From an uncultured Granulosicoccaceae bacterium (GTDB lineage Bacteria; Pseudomonadota; Gammaproteobacteria; Granulosicoccales; Granulosicoccaceae): a DNA stretch of 37,363 nucleotides. Where the stretch lies: positions 1 to 37,363 of the forward strand of contig CALHNS010000104.1 in the NCBI GenBank assembly GCA_938035125.1. Direction: 5' to 3'. The notes under the pieces were generated by a model, which saw nothing but the letters and a program-made list of their open reading frames with translations, made no database searches and was not told where the DNA came from. The position numbers and the translations under genes were made by a program. How positions within the stretch are numbered: the stretch's first letter is position 1; each line of letters opens with the position of its first letter. Positions 24,613 to 32,823 of this stretch are shown here, piece after piece.

Positions 24613-25395
24613 GTGAGCGAACATCCCCTACCCAGTCATAAACTGCTCGGATTTGAAGTTCACCCTGGCACCATTGAAGACTACTTAAATCTTATAAAAC
24701 ACGGTGCGGCGACCCAACAACGCTTCACCGTGCTCTACCACAACCTTCACTCGCTTTACAGCTATTTCACCTCTGAGAAGCTGCGCTCAGACTACGAGAA
24801 CACCACCGTTCTGGTAGATGGCATGCCCGTTATCTGGCTGATGAAAGCCAACGGCGTGCCCGTCACACGCGATCACAGAATCACCTACGTCGATTTCATC
24901 ATGCCCATGATGGAGCTTGCGCGTGATGAAGGCCTCAAAGTATTTCATGTTGGCCAAAAGGCCGAAATCCAACAAGAAGCTATGCGCGTCATCCGAGAAA
25001 AGGTTCCCGGTGTCGAAATTGCGGGCCATGACGGATATTTTGATCAAAGTTCGGACAGTGTTGAGAGCCAACACGTAATTGATGAAATGAACCAGTTCGG
25101 AGCAGACATTGTACTGGTAGGATTCGGGGCTCCGAAGCAAGAAGCCTGGCTAAGCGCAAATCGTGAAAAAATTAATGCATCTTCCGTGTTTGCCTGTGGC
25201 GCGTGTATGGAATACGTCGCTGGCGCCGTCAGGACTCCGCCACGTTGGATGGGTCGCACCGGGCTTGAATGGCTGTTCCGACTCGGCGAAAACCCTCGCC
25301 GGTTTGCGTTTCGCTATCTCGTCGAACCCCTCATACTTGCCGGTATTCTCGGCAAACGGTGGTTGAGCGAACGGCTCAACCGAACATCGACCTGA
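24613..25395 (+). CDS. WecG/TagA/CpsF-family glycosyltransferase
   Basis: A 260-residue GT26 enzyme that adds the second sugar to the lipid-linked monosaccharide, typically an N-acetylmannosamine or ManNAcA-type residue, at the inner face of the membrane. Family marks are VDGMPVIWLMKANG (with D69 at the position of the catalytic Asp in TagA), YFDQSSDSVE, and VGFGAPKQEAWLS. The C-terminus WMGRTGLEWLFRLGENPRRF is the membrane-associating tail seen in this family. The start is GTG 24613 after GAGGAC. It follows the initiating transferase by 6 bp, which fits its order in assembly. Confidence 0.88.
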   Translation: MSEHPLPSHKLLGFEVHPGTIEDYLNLIKHGAATQQRFTVLYHNLHSLYSYFTSEKLRSDYENTTVLVDGMPVIWLMKANGVPVTRDHRITYVDFIMPMMELARDEGLKVFHVGQKAEIQQEAMRVIREKVPGVEIAGHDGYFDQSSDSVESQHVIDEMNQFGADIVLVGFGAPKQEAWLSANREKINASSVFACGACMEYVAGAVRTPPRWMGRTGLEWLFRLGENPRRFAFRYLVEPLILAGILGKRWLSERLNRTST

Positions 25396-25429
25396 TACAC
25401 ACACCCACATGCCCAGCCAAGGATCAACT

Positions 25430-26701
25430 GTGAGCCGCCCATCGCTGCTTACTCGTCTAGGCGAATTGGCTTCTCAGCGATATTTATTGTCGCTGGGCGC
25501 GCAAGCCTTAGTCAGCGGTTTTCATTTCGGCTTAAATTATCTGTTGCTGCAACGTATGTCGTTGTTCGACTACGGGGTGTTCGCGTTTGCATTTTTTACC
25601 TTGGCCCAATTTGCCTCGGCGGTAAACAACGCACTCATTTCAACCCCACTAACGGTTTACACACCCACGCTAGAAGACGAGCAAGAGCGTTCTGACAAAG
25701 AAGCCATGTTCAGCTTACTGAACATCTTCTTGTTCCTATTTTTAATTTGTCTTGGCCTTGGTTATCTTTGGTATTCAGGCCTTGCCAGTAATTTGGTTTT
25801 ATCCGTTACGTTATTCGTTGCAATCTATGCTGCACGTCAATACAGCAGAAGCTTAGGGTACGCACGGCTTCGACCTCTGGTAACCGCAACCGGTGATGCG
25901 TGTTACGTGTTCTCAGGTTTATTTTTCACAGCGCTTCTTGTGTGGCAGTTTGAAGATTTAAAAGTTGAATGGGCATTGCTTGCATTAAGTGCAGCTAATG
26001 CAACCGCCATGATCGTAGAGCGTTTGCGTCTGGATAGACGTTGGTGGCGTAGTTACCAAATCTCTCAACTGGTGCAGTACAAAGAAATTTGGTTGCAATC
26101 GCGCTGGGCATTAATTGGAGCGCTCACCACGTTGTTTTTAGCCCAAGCACACAGTCTGATCATCACTTGGTCGAAAGGGCCAACAGCGTTTGCGCCATTG
26201 GCTGCAGGCTTTGTATTATTTGGGCCGGTTCGAGTGGCCTTAATCACTTGGCAGAACATGGTAAAGCCAGAATTGGCGGTAGCGTTATCGCATAATCGAA
26301 ACGATGCGGTGGCCTCGCAAATCAAGCGCACACTTACCATGATGGGTGTTGCGGTTATCATGCTGGGCATTGGGCTAATGGTTCTGTGGCCCTTTGTGAA
26401 TGAGGTGATGTACGCTGAAAAGTACTCCGATCAGCCCATGCAACTTATCGTGCTCATGTGGGCGGCCATTACCTTCTTCGCCGCTATCTACAACGCACCC
26501 GCTGCAGCCCTTCAAGCGTTGAAAGATTTTCGTGTATTGGCGATGAGTAGCGTTTATGGCGCAATAATAAGCGCCGTTATGGTCAGTGTTTTGCTGTATT
26601 TCACAGCACCTGAATACACATTACTCGGCATTATGGCTGCTGAAGCGTTCATGGCCGTCTATCTTCTAAGTATCGTTTTTAGCCGGCTTAAAACCACTTA
26701 G
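25430..26701 (+). CDS. Wzx-like oligosaccharide flippase
   Basis: A 423-residue polytopic membrane protein of the polysaccharide transporter (MOP/Wzx) type, with roughly twelve hydrophobic segments and an N-terminal amphipathic stretch. It should flip the undecaprenyl-linked repeat unit to the periplasm. I prefer GTG 25430 because AAGGA lies 6-7 bases upstream; the ATG at 25409 adds seven residues and has no Shine-Dalgarno. Sequence similarity within Wzx proteins is low, so this call rests on topology and operon position between the second glycosyltransferase and the GT2 genes. A 55-bp gap with two alternative hairpins follows. Confidence 0.8.
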   Translation: MSRPSLLTRLGELASQRYLLSLGAQALVSGFHFGLNYLLLQRMSLFDYGVFAFAFFTLAQFASAVNNALISTPLTVYTPTLEDEQERSDKEAMFSLLNIFLFLFLICLGLGYLWYSGLASNLVLSVTLFVAIYAARQYSRSLGYARLRPLVTATGDACYVFSGLFFTALLVWQFEDLKVEWALLALSAANATAMIVERLRLDRRWWRSYQISQLVQYKEIWLQSRWALIGALTTLFLAQAHSLIITWSKGPTAFAPLAAGFVLFGPVRVALITWQNMVKPELAVALSHNRNDAVASQIKRTLTMMGVAVIMLGIGLMVLWPFVNEVMYAEKYSDQPMQLIVLMWAAITFFAAIYNAPAAALQALKDFRVLAMSSVYGAIISAVMVSVLLYFTAPEYTLLGIMAAEAFMAVYLLSIVFSRLKTT

Positions 26702-26707
26702 TAGCCT

Positions 26708-26750
26708 GACTCAAAGTTTAGCGTTGAGTCGATGCTCTTCGTTAACTTTG
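26708..26750 (+). promoter_or_regulatory. two mutually exclusive hairpins before the first GT2 gene
   Basis: GACTCAA (26708-26714) pairs with TTGAGTC (26724-26730). CAAAGTT (26712-26718) pairs with AACTTTG (26744-26750). The left arms share three bases, so only one can form at a time. The second hairpin ends 6 bases before ATG 26757, where no Shine-Dalgarno is visible. This could be an attenuator or translational switch within the EPS operon. Confidence 0.4.
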
Positions 26751-26756
26751 AATCAC

Positions 26757-27683
26757 ATGCACACAGTTATAGCCATTTGCACCTACCAGCGGCCCGCTGG
26801 TCTGAATCGCCTATTAGACGCCATCGCAGAGCTTACCCTGCCCGATGGGGTTGGTGATCGCGAGGTCTGTGTTGTGGTTGTGGATAACCACGAGGCTGGC
26901 GCTGGGCTCAACGAATGCGAGATACGCGCTCCCGATTACCGTTTTGCGCTTCGAGCGATTTGCCAGCCTGGCAACGGCATCTCAGAGGCTCGTAACGCAT
27001 CCGTTGCGATGGCCCTTGAGGCAAACCCCCAATACGTCGGTTTTCTCGACGATGACGAATGGCCTGAACCCGTTTGGCTTTCGGAACTGGTTCGCGTTTT
27101 AGAGGAAAATAGGGCCGATGTTGTGGGAGGCCCCACACGCTCAGTATTCCCCGAAGAGGCACCGACAGAATTGGTTAACAACCCCTATTTTGGCGCCGAT
27201 ATGAATTTAAACGACGGCACATCTTGCGTACTGCAAGCTGCAGGGAATTTCCTGATTCGCGCTGAAACACTGGCCGAAACTACCCCCACATGCTTCCACC
27301 CTGCATTTGCACACAGTGGTGGCGAGGATCTGGCGTTTTTTACGCAATTGGATCAAAAAGGTGTGTCAATGGTTTGGGCAAATGCTGCAATCGTGCACGA
27401 AGAGGTGCCAGCCAATCGTTTATCAAACGAGTGGTTAAAAACTCGTGTGGTGGGCATTGCCAATTCTCGGGTGCGCGTGATGCAAATGCTAAAACCAGGC
27501 GTTGTGCCTTCATTGATTCGTGTTGCTAAAACTTGCGCGCTAGCGGTGCAGGCAAGCTTATTTACTCTTGCAGGTGTAGCATCCCCAAGTCTTGCCCAAG
27601 ACGCTGAACAACTTCGCTGGAAATTTATCGGAAAGTTAACAGCGCACCTAAATCGTAAAACCACACGGCCAGAGGGTCACTGA
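26757..27683 (+). CDS. family 2 glycosyltransferase
   Basis: A 308-residue GT-A-fold inverting glycosyltransferase. The N-terminal MHTVIAICTYQRPAGLNRLL is the GT2 start, CQPGNGISEARNASV is the nucleotide-binding region, and F-L-D98-D-D-E-W is the DxD metal site. AHSGGEDLAFFTQL (a Glu-Asp acceptor/base motif) follows, and VHEEVP lies later. It adds one sugar to the lipid-linked unit in the cytoplasm; donor and acceptor cannot be read. ATG 26757 is chosen because the conserved domain starts there; the frame extends to a TTG at 26724 that lies within the hairpin region. The stop overlaps the next ATG by one base (TGATG). Confidence 0.88.
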   Translation: MHTVIAICTYQRPAGLNRLLDAIAELTLPDGVGDREVCVVVVDNHEAGAGLNECEIRAPDYRFALRAICQPGNGISEARNASVAMALEANPQYVGFLDDDEWPEPVWLSELVRVLEENRADVVGGPTRSVFPEEAPTELVNNPYFGADMNLNDGTSCVLQAAGNFLIRAETLAETTPTCFHPAFAHSGGEDLAFFTQLDQKGVSMVWANAAIVHEEVPANRLSNEWLKTRVVGIANSRVRVMQMLKPGVVPSLIRVAKTCALAVQASLFTLAGVASPSLAQDAEQLRWKFIGKLTAHLNRKTTRPEGH

Positions 27684-28621
27684 TGCCGCGCTTTTCAATC
27701 ATAATTCCTACGTATAACCGAGCCAAATCGGTAACCGATACGTTAGAAAGCTGTTTTACACAAACCTTCACTGATTTTGAAATAGTGGTGGTGGATGACG
27801 GCTCAAAAGACAACACCGTTGAGGTGTTGCAATCGGTTGACGATGCTCGATTAAAAATCGTAACCCAAGCTAACGCAGGCCCTGCAGCGGCTCGCAACAC
27901 AGGCATGGATAACGCCAGTGGAGATTACATTGCGTTTTTAGATTCTGATGACATGTGGTATCCAGAATTTCTTGCAACGGCTAATCAAATGCTGGAACAA
28001 AACGCTGAACAAGTGCTTTACGGACAAATCATTATGGATCGAGGCGTGGGGCGTTATTGGGTCAAACCCGATCGCGTCATCGGCGCCGATGAATCTATAT
28101 ACGATTATCTTTATGTTGATGGCATGTTCATTCAAACCAGCACTCTTGTGATGCCTGCGCATTTAAAAACCAGCGTGCGATGGGATGAAGCGGTTACCTT
28201 TGGCGATAACGATCAATTCGCCATTGATCTTTGGCGCACAGGAACCCCGTTTGCGTTATTGCCCAAACCTCTAACGCTGTACGCCGACATCATGAGCCCA
28301 GATGCGCTATCTCAGCTGCCGATCTTCGGTGGTGATACCTCAGCGCACACCAATTTTTTTGACTGGATGGCCACGCAAAAAGAACACATGAGCGAACAAG
28401 CCTGGGCAGGTTATCAAGCACGATTTGAAAGTGTCGGTATGGCCAAGCGCTCACCAATGAAAGCGCTTAAATTACTATGGGCTGCAAATCGTGCCGGTGC
28501 GATGGGTGTTAAAGGCGCTGTTCGTCAAGCTCTGCAATGCTTCTTCCCCGCATTTTACCGACGGTTAGTGGATCAGTATGTACGCTTACGCGGGCTACCC
28601 TTGAGTGATATTCAGCGCTAA
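27683..28621 (+). CDS. family 2 glycosyltransferase
   Basis: A 312-residue GT-A-fold enzyme with the canonical opening FSIIIPTYNRAKSVTDTLES, the nucleotide-binding VVDDGSKDNT, the NAGPAAARNTGMDNA stretch and the DxD-type metal site FLDSDDMWYP. A late GDNDQFAIDLWRTG block probably supplies the catalytic base. It is translationally coupled to the previous GT2 gene by a one-base overlap and lies 3 bp ahead of the polymerase gene. Specificity is unknown. With the WecG-type enzyme and the other GT2 enzyme, the operon accounts for an oligosaccharide unit of about four sugars, if each acts once. Confidence 0.9.
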   Translation: MPRFSIIIPTYNRAKSVTDTLESCFTQTFTDFEIVVVDDGSKDNTVEVLQSVDDARLKIVTQANAGPAAARNTGMDNASGDYIAFLDSDDMWYPEFLATANQMLEQNAEQVLYGQIIMDRGVGRYWVKPDRVIGADESIYDYLYVDGMFIQTSTLVMPAHLKTSVRWDEAVTFGDNDQFAIDLWRTGTPFALLPKPLTLYADIMSPDALSQLPIFGGDTSAHTNFFDWMATQKEHMSEQAWAGYQARFESVGMAKRSPMKALKLLWAANRAGAMGVKGAVRQALQCFFPAFYRRLVDQYVRLRGLPLSDIQR

Positions 28622-28624
28622 CCT

Positions 28625-30073
28625 ATGTTGCCTAACTATCTTTCAGCGTATCGAGTACCGCCGCTGGCCATGCTGGTGTTGGTGTTATCGCTCTTTCAGG
28701 GCACCAGCACAACGCTTGCGTTGGTTTATCATTTTTATCGCCCCGCGGAAGTCTTAGTTAACTTTACTTGGTTAGGCACCTACGCACTTGCGGCGTTAGG
28801 ACTATTCGCAGGGTTTGGCGTGAATTGGGTGACGTGGTTAGTCCGCTATCGCCTGTTATTAATTCTGTTACTCATGGGCGTTGTCGGCTCAGTTGCTTGG
28901 TCTTTAGATGCTGTGCTTACCGTGGAACGATCCATACACTTGGTTGGCTCCACCATCATTGCCTTTTTTATTGGCTTTACGGTTCCGTTAACTCGAATTG
29001 TTTCAGTAAGCGCATACATATTTACCTTTTTGATGGCAGCAAGCGTTTTTATGGTGTTCGTGTTTCCGCAATACGGCATCGAAGAATACGAAGGTATTTT
29101 GGTGTGGCGTGGTGTTATGGCTGCAAAAAACACCTTGGGTTTCTGGGCCTGTATCTCGTGCATGTTATGTGTTGCCATGGCCTATCGCGTTAAGCACAAC
29201 ACAGCCGCCCTATTCGGTTGGATATTAGCTTTTGGCTTATCCTTTATTTGTTTAATCGAAAGCCAATCCGCCACATCGTTATTAGCCTTGGGTGTGTCAG
29301 GCACAGTGGTGGCGGGGCTGGGAATTGCACACCGATTTCGCCTAGGGCTTATTTCAACCCTAGTGCTTGCCGCGCTGGCTATCGGGGTTATCACCGCTCT
29401 ATTTCAAACGATAAACACCGCAGAACTTATCGGACGTTCAGGAGATTTAACAGGCCGGGGTGAAGTGTGGTCACAAACTTGGCAGCTCATTCTCGATCGG
29501 CCGTTAACCGGTTATGGCTACGGCACACTTTGGTACCCAACGCCAGAATCAGAACACATTCAAAAAAGCCTACTCGACTTTACTTGGTTAGTGTTTCATG
29601 CTCATAACGGTTTTTTGCAAGTGGCGTCTGAAATCGGATTGCCTATGGCTTGCCTTGCCCTGTTGATGGTCATTCTGCAAATGGTGGAAGTGGTGTATTG
29701 CCAATATCAACGCCAACAGAGCGGCACTTTTTTTGTGCTGGCGTTCTGCGTTGCACTGCTACTGAGTAATTATTCAGAAGCACGCTTTCTCTTAAATCGA
29801 GAGATGTACTGGATTTTCTTTATCGCCATGCCGATAAGTATGCTGCACCAAGTGAGCGTCGTGCTGCGAGATGGGCAATTTAACCCCTTGCCCATACCGC
29901 TGAATGATAAGCAACGCGTGAAAGCCCAAGAACGTGTGGCCGAGCGTCGCAGTAATCGAGAAATGAAATCGCGTTTGAAAGACGCACGAAAAATTAACCC
30001 CGAAGTGCCAGAGTCAACTCGCTCTGGACAAGTGATCGATGGTCAAGCGACCCACAGAAGGAACAAGTCATGA
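28625..30073 (+). CDS. O-antigen ligase/polymerase-like membrane protein (Wzy role)
   Basis: A 482-residue polytopic inner-membrane protein of the O-antigen ligase (Wzy_C) family with about ten to twelve membrane segments. The large periplasmic loop carries SGDLTGRGEVWSQTWQLILD, GYGYGTLWYP and the hallmark HAHNGFLQVASEIGLP (HAHN at residues 325-328), which is the region needed for glycan transfer. In this operon it most likely polymerises repeat units rather than ligating them to lipid A. The C-terminal 60 residues are hydrophilic, rich in Arg and Lys (about 425-482), and likely cytoplasmic. The stop overlaps galE by 4 bp (ATGA). Confidence 0.85.
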   Translation: MLPNYLSAYRVPPLAMLVLVLSLFQGTSTTLALVYHFYRPAEVLVNFTWLGTYALAALGLFAGFGVNWVTWLVRYRLLLILLLMGVVGSVAWSLDAVLTVERSIHLVGSTIIAFFIGFTVPLTRIVSVSAYIFTFLMAASVFMVFVFPQYGIEEYEGILVWRGVMAAKNTLGFWACISCMLCVAMAYRVKHNTAALFGWILAFGLSFICLIESQSATSLLALGVSGTVVAGLGIAHRFRLGLISTLVLAALAIGVITALFQTINTAELIGRSGDLTGRGEVWSQTWQLILDRPLTGYGYGTLWYPTPESEHIQKSLLDFTWLVFHAHNGFLQVASEIGLPMACLALLMVILQMVEVVYCQYQRQQSGTFFVLAFCVALLLSNYSEARFLLNREMYWIFFIAMPISMLHQVSVVLRDGQFNPLPIPLNDKQRVKAQERVAERRSNREMKSRLKDARKINPEVPESTRSGQVIDGQATHRRNKS

Positions 30074-31104
30074 ACGACAACGCATCAACTCAATCGGTAT
30101 TGGTTACCGGTGGTGCAGGTTATATCGGCTCGCATATGGTTCGCCAATTACTATCAGCTGGGTTCAAAGTTGCGGTGTTCGATAATTTGGATCGCGGCAA
30201 CCGAGACGCCATTCCAGAGGCTGTGGAATTGATTCAAGGGGATTTAACCAACCCTGCCGACATTAACCGTGCCTTAGAAGGTCGTAACGTAGATGCGGTG
30301 ATGCACTTTGCAGCGCTTGCCTACGTTGGTGAATCGGTAGAACAACCCGATTTTTACTATCGCAATAACGTGGTGGGTACTTTAAATTTAGTCGATGCGA
30401 TGCGCACCCATAACGTTAATAAGCTGGTGTTCTCTTCAACGTGTGCAACCTACGGCACGCCAGAAAATTTACCTATTACCGAAGCCACTCCGCAGTCTCC
30501 TATTAACCCCTACGGTCAATCCAAATTAATGATTGAACACGTGTTAAAAGATTATGCCGTTGCTTACGGGTTTCGAAGCATTGCACTGCGTTACTTTAAT
30601 GCATCCGGTTCTGCCAGCGATGGCAGTTTGGGTGAACGCCACGATCCGGAAACGCACTTAATACCTTTAATTTTATGGGAAGCCTTACGCGTAAAAAACG
30701 GAGGCGACCCCTCGCAAACAAAACTGCGTGTATTCGGCAGCGACTTACCCACCCCCGATGGCACCTGCGTGCGAGATTACATACATGTTGAAGATCTATG
30801 TTCAGCTCATATCAAAGCGTTCGAGCGAATGGGCAAAACCCCAGACTTGGGCGCCGAACAATTTAATTTGGGTGTAAACCAAGGGTTTAGTGTGCTGGAA
30901 GTGATTAACACCTGCAGTGAAGTTACCGGTGTGGATATTCAGTACGATTTGGTAGGCCCACGAGCAGGCGATCCTCCAGAGCTTGTAGCCAACGCATCTA
31001 AAGCCATGAATGAGCTTGAATGGACACCACGTTACCCGAATGTCAGGGCAGCCATAGAACACGCCTGGCAGTGGTATCTTAAGAACCCTCCTGAATCGGT
31101 ATAA
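30070..31104 (+). CDS. galE: UDP-glucose 4-epimerase
   Basis: A 344-residue short-chain dehydrogenase/reductase-type epimerase interconverting UDP-glucose and UDP-galactose (or the N-acetyl forms). The NAD-binding loop is TGGAGYIG (residues 13-20). The catalytic set is Ser123/Thr124 in FSSTCATYG and Tyr148-xxx-Lys152 in NPYGQSK. NASGSASDGSLGERHDPETH and DYIHVEDL are further GalE hallmarks. The length is the family norm. Its place between the polymerase and the GH16 genes indicates that it supplies UDP-galactose for the exopolysaccharide. Confidence 0.93.
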   Translation: MNDNASTQSVLVTGGAGYIGSHMVRQLLSAGFKVAVFDNLDRGNRDAIPEAVELIQGDLTNPADINRALEGRNVDAVMHFAALAYVGESVEQPDFYYRNNVVGTLNLVDAMRTHNVNKLVFSSTCATYGTPENLPITEATPQSPINPYGQSKLMIEHVLKDYAVAYGFRSIALRYFNASGSASDGSLGERHDPETHLIPLILWEALRVKNGGDPSQTKLRVFGSDLPTPDGTCVRDYIHVEDLCSAHIKAFERMGKTPDLGAEQFNLGVNQGFSVLEVINTCSEVTGVDIQYDLVGPRAGDPPELVANASKAMNELEWTPRYPNVRAAIEHAWQWYLKNPPESV

Positions 31105-31112
31105 ACAATACT

Positions 31113-31973
31113 GTGAAAATTGCACGCACCTTCATTCCTTCGGCGTTGATTGCGGTAGCCGCTGCATCCGTTAATGCTCCAACCGTTGCAGAACCTAAGC
31201 AACGGCTTAATGATCAGTGCTGGAACACAACGTTCTTTGAACCTTTTGATGAACTGCGCTTGGCAAGTTCAGACAATACCCAAGGCTGGACAACACAGTA
31301 CATATGGGATCGAAGCACGATCATAAACAATGAGCTGCAATATTACGTTGACCCAACCACGCACCCGGTAAACCCATTCAACGTGGACGACGGCATACTT
31401 ACCATATCGGCCACACGCACCCCAAGGGATTTACTAAACCGAACGGCTGATCAGCAATTTACCTCCGGTGTGCTCACCAGTCGAAACTGGTTCGAGCAAA
31501 AACACGGACGTTTTGAAGTGCTAGCGCAAGTTCCTAAAGGCCAAGGCTTATGGTCTGCTTTTTGGATGTTACCCACCCACGCACAATGGCCACAAGGCAT
31601 AGCCGTTTTACCCGAACTGGATGTGATGGAACATCTTGGCCATCAGGTGGGCACTTATCACACCACACTGCACACCAATCAAACCGGTAAGCTCACCTCA
31701 CACCCCTATGATCACAACCAGCTTGGGAACTTAACCGAAGGCTTTCATTTATACAGCGCGGTATGGACAGACACAGAAGTTAGCTGGTACCTAGATGGCC
31801 AATTAAAAGCCACACACCCCACCCCAAAAGATTTTGACCACCCTAAACACTTTCTATTAAATTTAGCGGTAGGGGGTTCATGGCCAGGCAGCCCAGACAG
31901 TCGCACACACTTCCCTGCAAACTACAAAATTGATTTCGTTAGAGCGATGGAGCCCAATGGGTCATGCCCATAG
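31113..31973 (+). CDS. secreted GH16-family glycoside hydrolase
   Basis: A 286-residue exported enzyme: a signal peptide of about 20-26 residues, then a GH16 beta-jelly-roll domain. The catalytic motif E168-L-D170-V-M-E173 matches the family ExDxxE (nucleophile E168, acid/base E173). WSAFWMLPTHAQWPQG and HLYSAVWTDTEVSWYLDGQ are typical cleft strands. It would cut beta-1,3- or beta-1,4-linked glucan or galactan in the periplasm or outside. Placed 8 bp after galE, it probably trims or releases the polymer made by this operon, as ExoK does for succinoglycan; a laminarin-degrading role is the alternative. The start is GTG 31113, the only one that includes the whole signal peptide. Confidence 0.88.
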   Translation: MKIARTFIPSALIAVAAASVNAPTVAEPKQRLNDQCWNTTFFEPFDELRLASSDNTQGWTTQYIWDRSTIINNELQYYVDPTTHPVNPFNVDDGILTISATRTPRDLLNRTADQQFTSGVLTSRNWFEQKHGRFEVLAQVPKGQGLWSAFWMLPTHAQWPQGIAVLPELDVMEHLGHQVGTYHTTLHTNQTGKLTSHPYDHNQLGNLTEGFHLYSAVWTDTEVSWYLDGQLKATHPTPKDFDHPKHFLLNLAVGGSWPGSPDSRTHFPANYKIDFVRAMEPNGSCP

Positions 31974-32012
31974 TGCACTTACCCGGTGCACTCACTCATA
32001 GTGCACTCACCC
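31969..32012. repeat. CATAGTGCACT direct repeats between convergent genes
   Basis: A 16-bp unit CATAGTGCACTTACCC (31969-31984) recurs 28 bp later with one change (31997-32012), and a third GTGCAC lies between (31986-31991). GTGCAC is self-complementary, so neighbouring copies can pair into hairpins. It fills the 49-bp gap between the stops of the GH16 gene and the minus-strand membrane-protein gene and may act as a bidirectional terminator. Confidence 0.6.
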
Positions 32013-32022
32013 AGAGCACACA

Positions 32023-32787
32023 TTATTTCGGTAAAGGCAACAATGATGTTAGGGATGCGCCTGCTTTAAACGCTGTGTTCATCGACAATTCGTTCACTAG
32101 CATATCAGAGGATATTTGAGACGCCTCAGTGCTTAATGGCGTTGGAATGGTGCCAGGGCTTGTAATGAATTCGACGCTGGAGATCATCGCAAACACGCAT
32201 AACACACCACCTACGATCATTAGCGTGATGCCAGACAATGGTGAGATACGAAAGCGCAGCAATCGAGATAATTCTAAGCGAGCGATGAAGGCGATAAAAA
32301 TCAGTAGCAACAACACCAATCCGATAACCGCCGGAATAAGTTGTGTGGACCATAAACCCGCAATGGCTTCTGCTGGGTTGGAGATGGCCATGATGCCCTC
32401 AAGGTCTGGGCGAGTGTTGCTTAAGTTTAAAAAATAAGGGGTAACGTATTCTGCAAACAGAACGAACAGCATGCCAAGCACTAAGAACAGCACAATAATG
32501 ATTTTACCAATCACTCTTAAAGGCCCTAACATGGAGAATAAGGTGCCCAAGGTTACCGGTATGAACAAGACCGCACCGATTAACGCCAAATCAAATCGCC
32601 AGCCCATAACGAACAGATCAGCAAAGCCTTGCAGTGTATCGAATCCTTTTACCGATTCCACGTCGCTAAGCCGCCATAAACTGAAGCCTGCGCGGGTAAG
32701 CGTCAGTAGAAACAGGGTGACAAATGCGTAAAGAGCAAACACTCGTAAAAGGTGACTAGCAGATAGGGCTGACTTCATAATCTTCAA
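32023..32787 (-). CDS. membrane protein resembling the N-terminal half of an LtaS/MdoB-type transferase, catalytic domain missing
   Basis: A 254-residue protein with five or so hydrophobic segments. The order LTRAGFSLWRL, MGWRFDLALIGAVLF, FAEYVTPYFLNL and finally SSDMLVNELSMNTAFKAG is what I associate with the membrane portion of LTA-synthase-family sulfatase-fold proteins (phosphoglycerol or phosphoethanolamine transferases). In those, an alkaline-phosphatase-like catalytic domain of about 350 residues follows; here a stop comes just after the linker (LLPLPK). The missing part is not found downstream, where the GH16 gene begins 49 bp away on the other strand. It is either a truncated pseudogene or a stand-alone membrane domain. 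The family call is from pattern memory. Confidence 0.55.
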   Translation of the reverse strand: MKIMKSALSASHLLRVFALYAFVTLFLLTLTRAGFSLWRLSDVESVKGFDTLQGFADLFVMGWRFDLALIGAVLFIPVTLGTLFSMLGPLRVIGKIIIVLFLVLGMLFVLFAEYVTPYFLNLSNTRPDLEGIMAISNPAEAIAGLWSTQLIPAVIGLVLLLLIFIAFIARLELSRLLRFRISPLSGITLMIVGGVLCVFAMISSVEFITSPGTIPTPLSTEASQISSDMLVNELSMNTAFKAGASLTSLLPLPK

Positions 32788-32823
32788 TACGCGCTTGTCT
32801 AAAATTTACGCGATGCTCCAAAG

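Noticed and set aside
28768..29193. 141-codon frame inside the polymerase gene
   Set aside because: It lies in another frame of a clearly conserved membrane protein and shows no family pattern.
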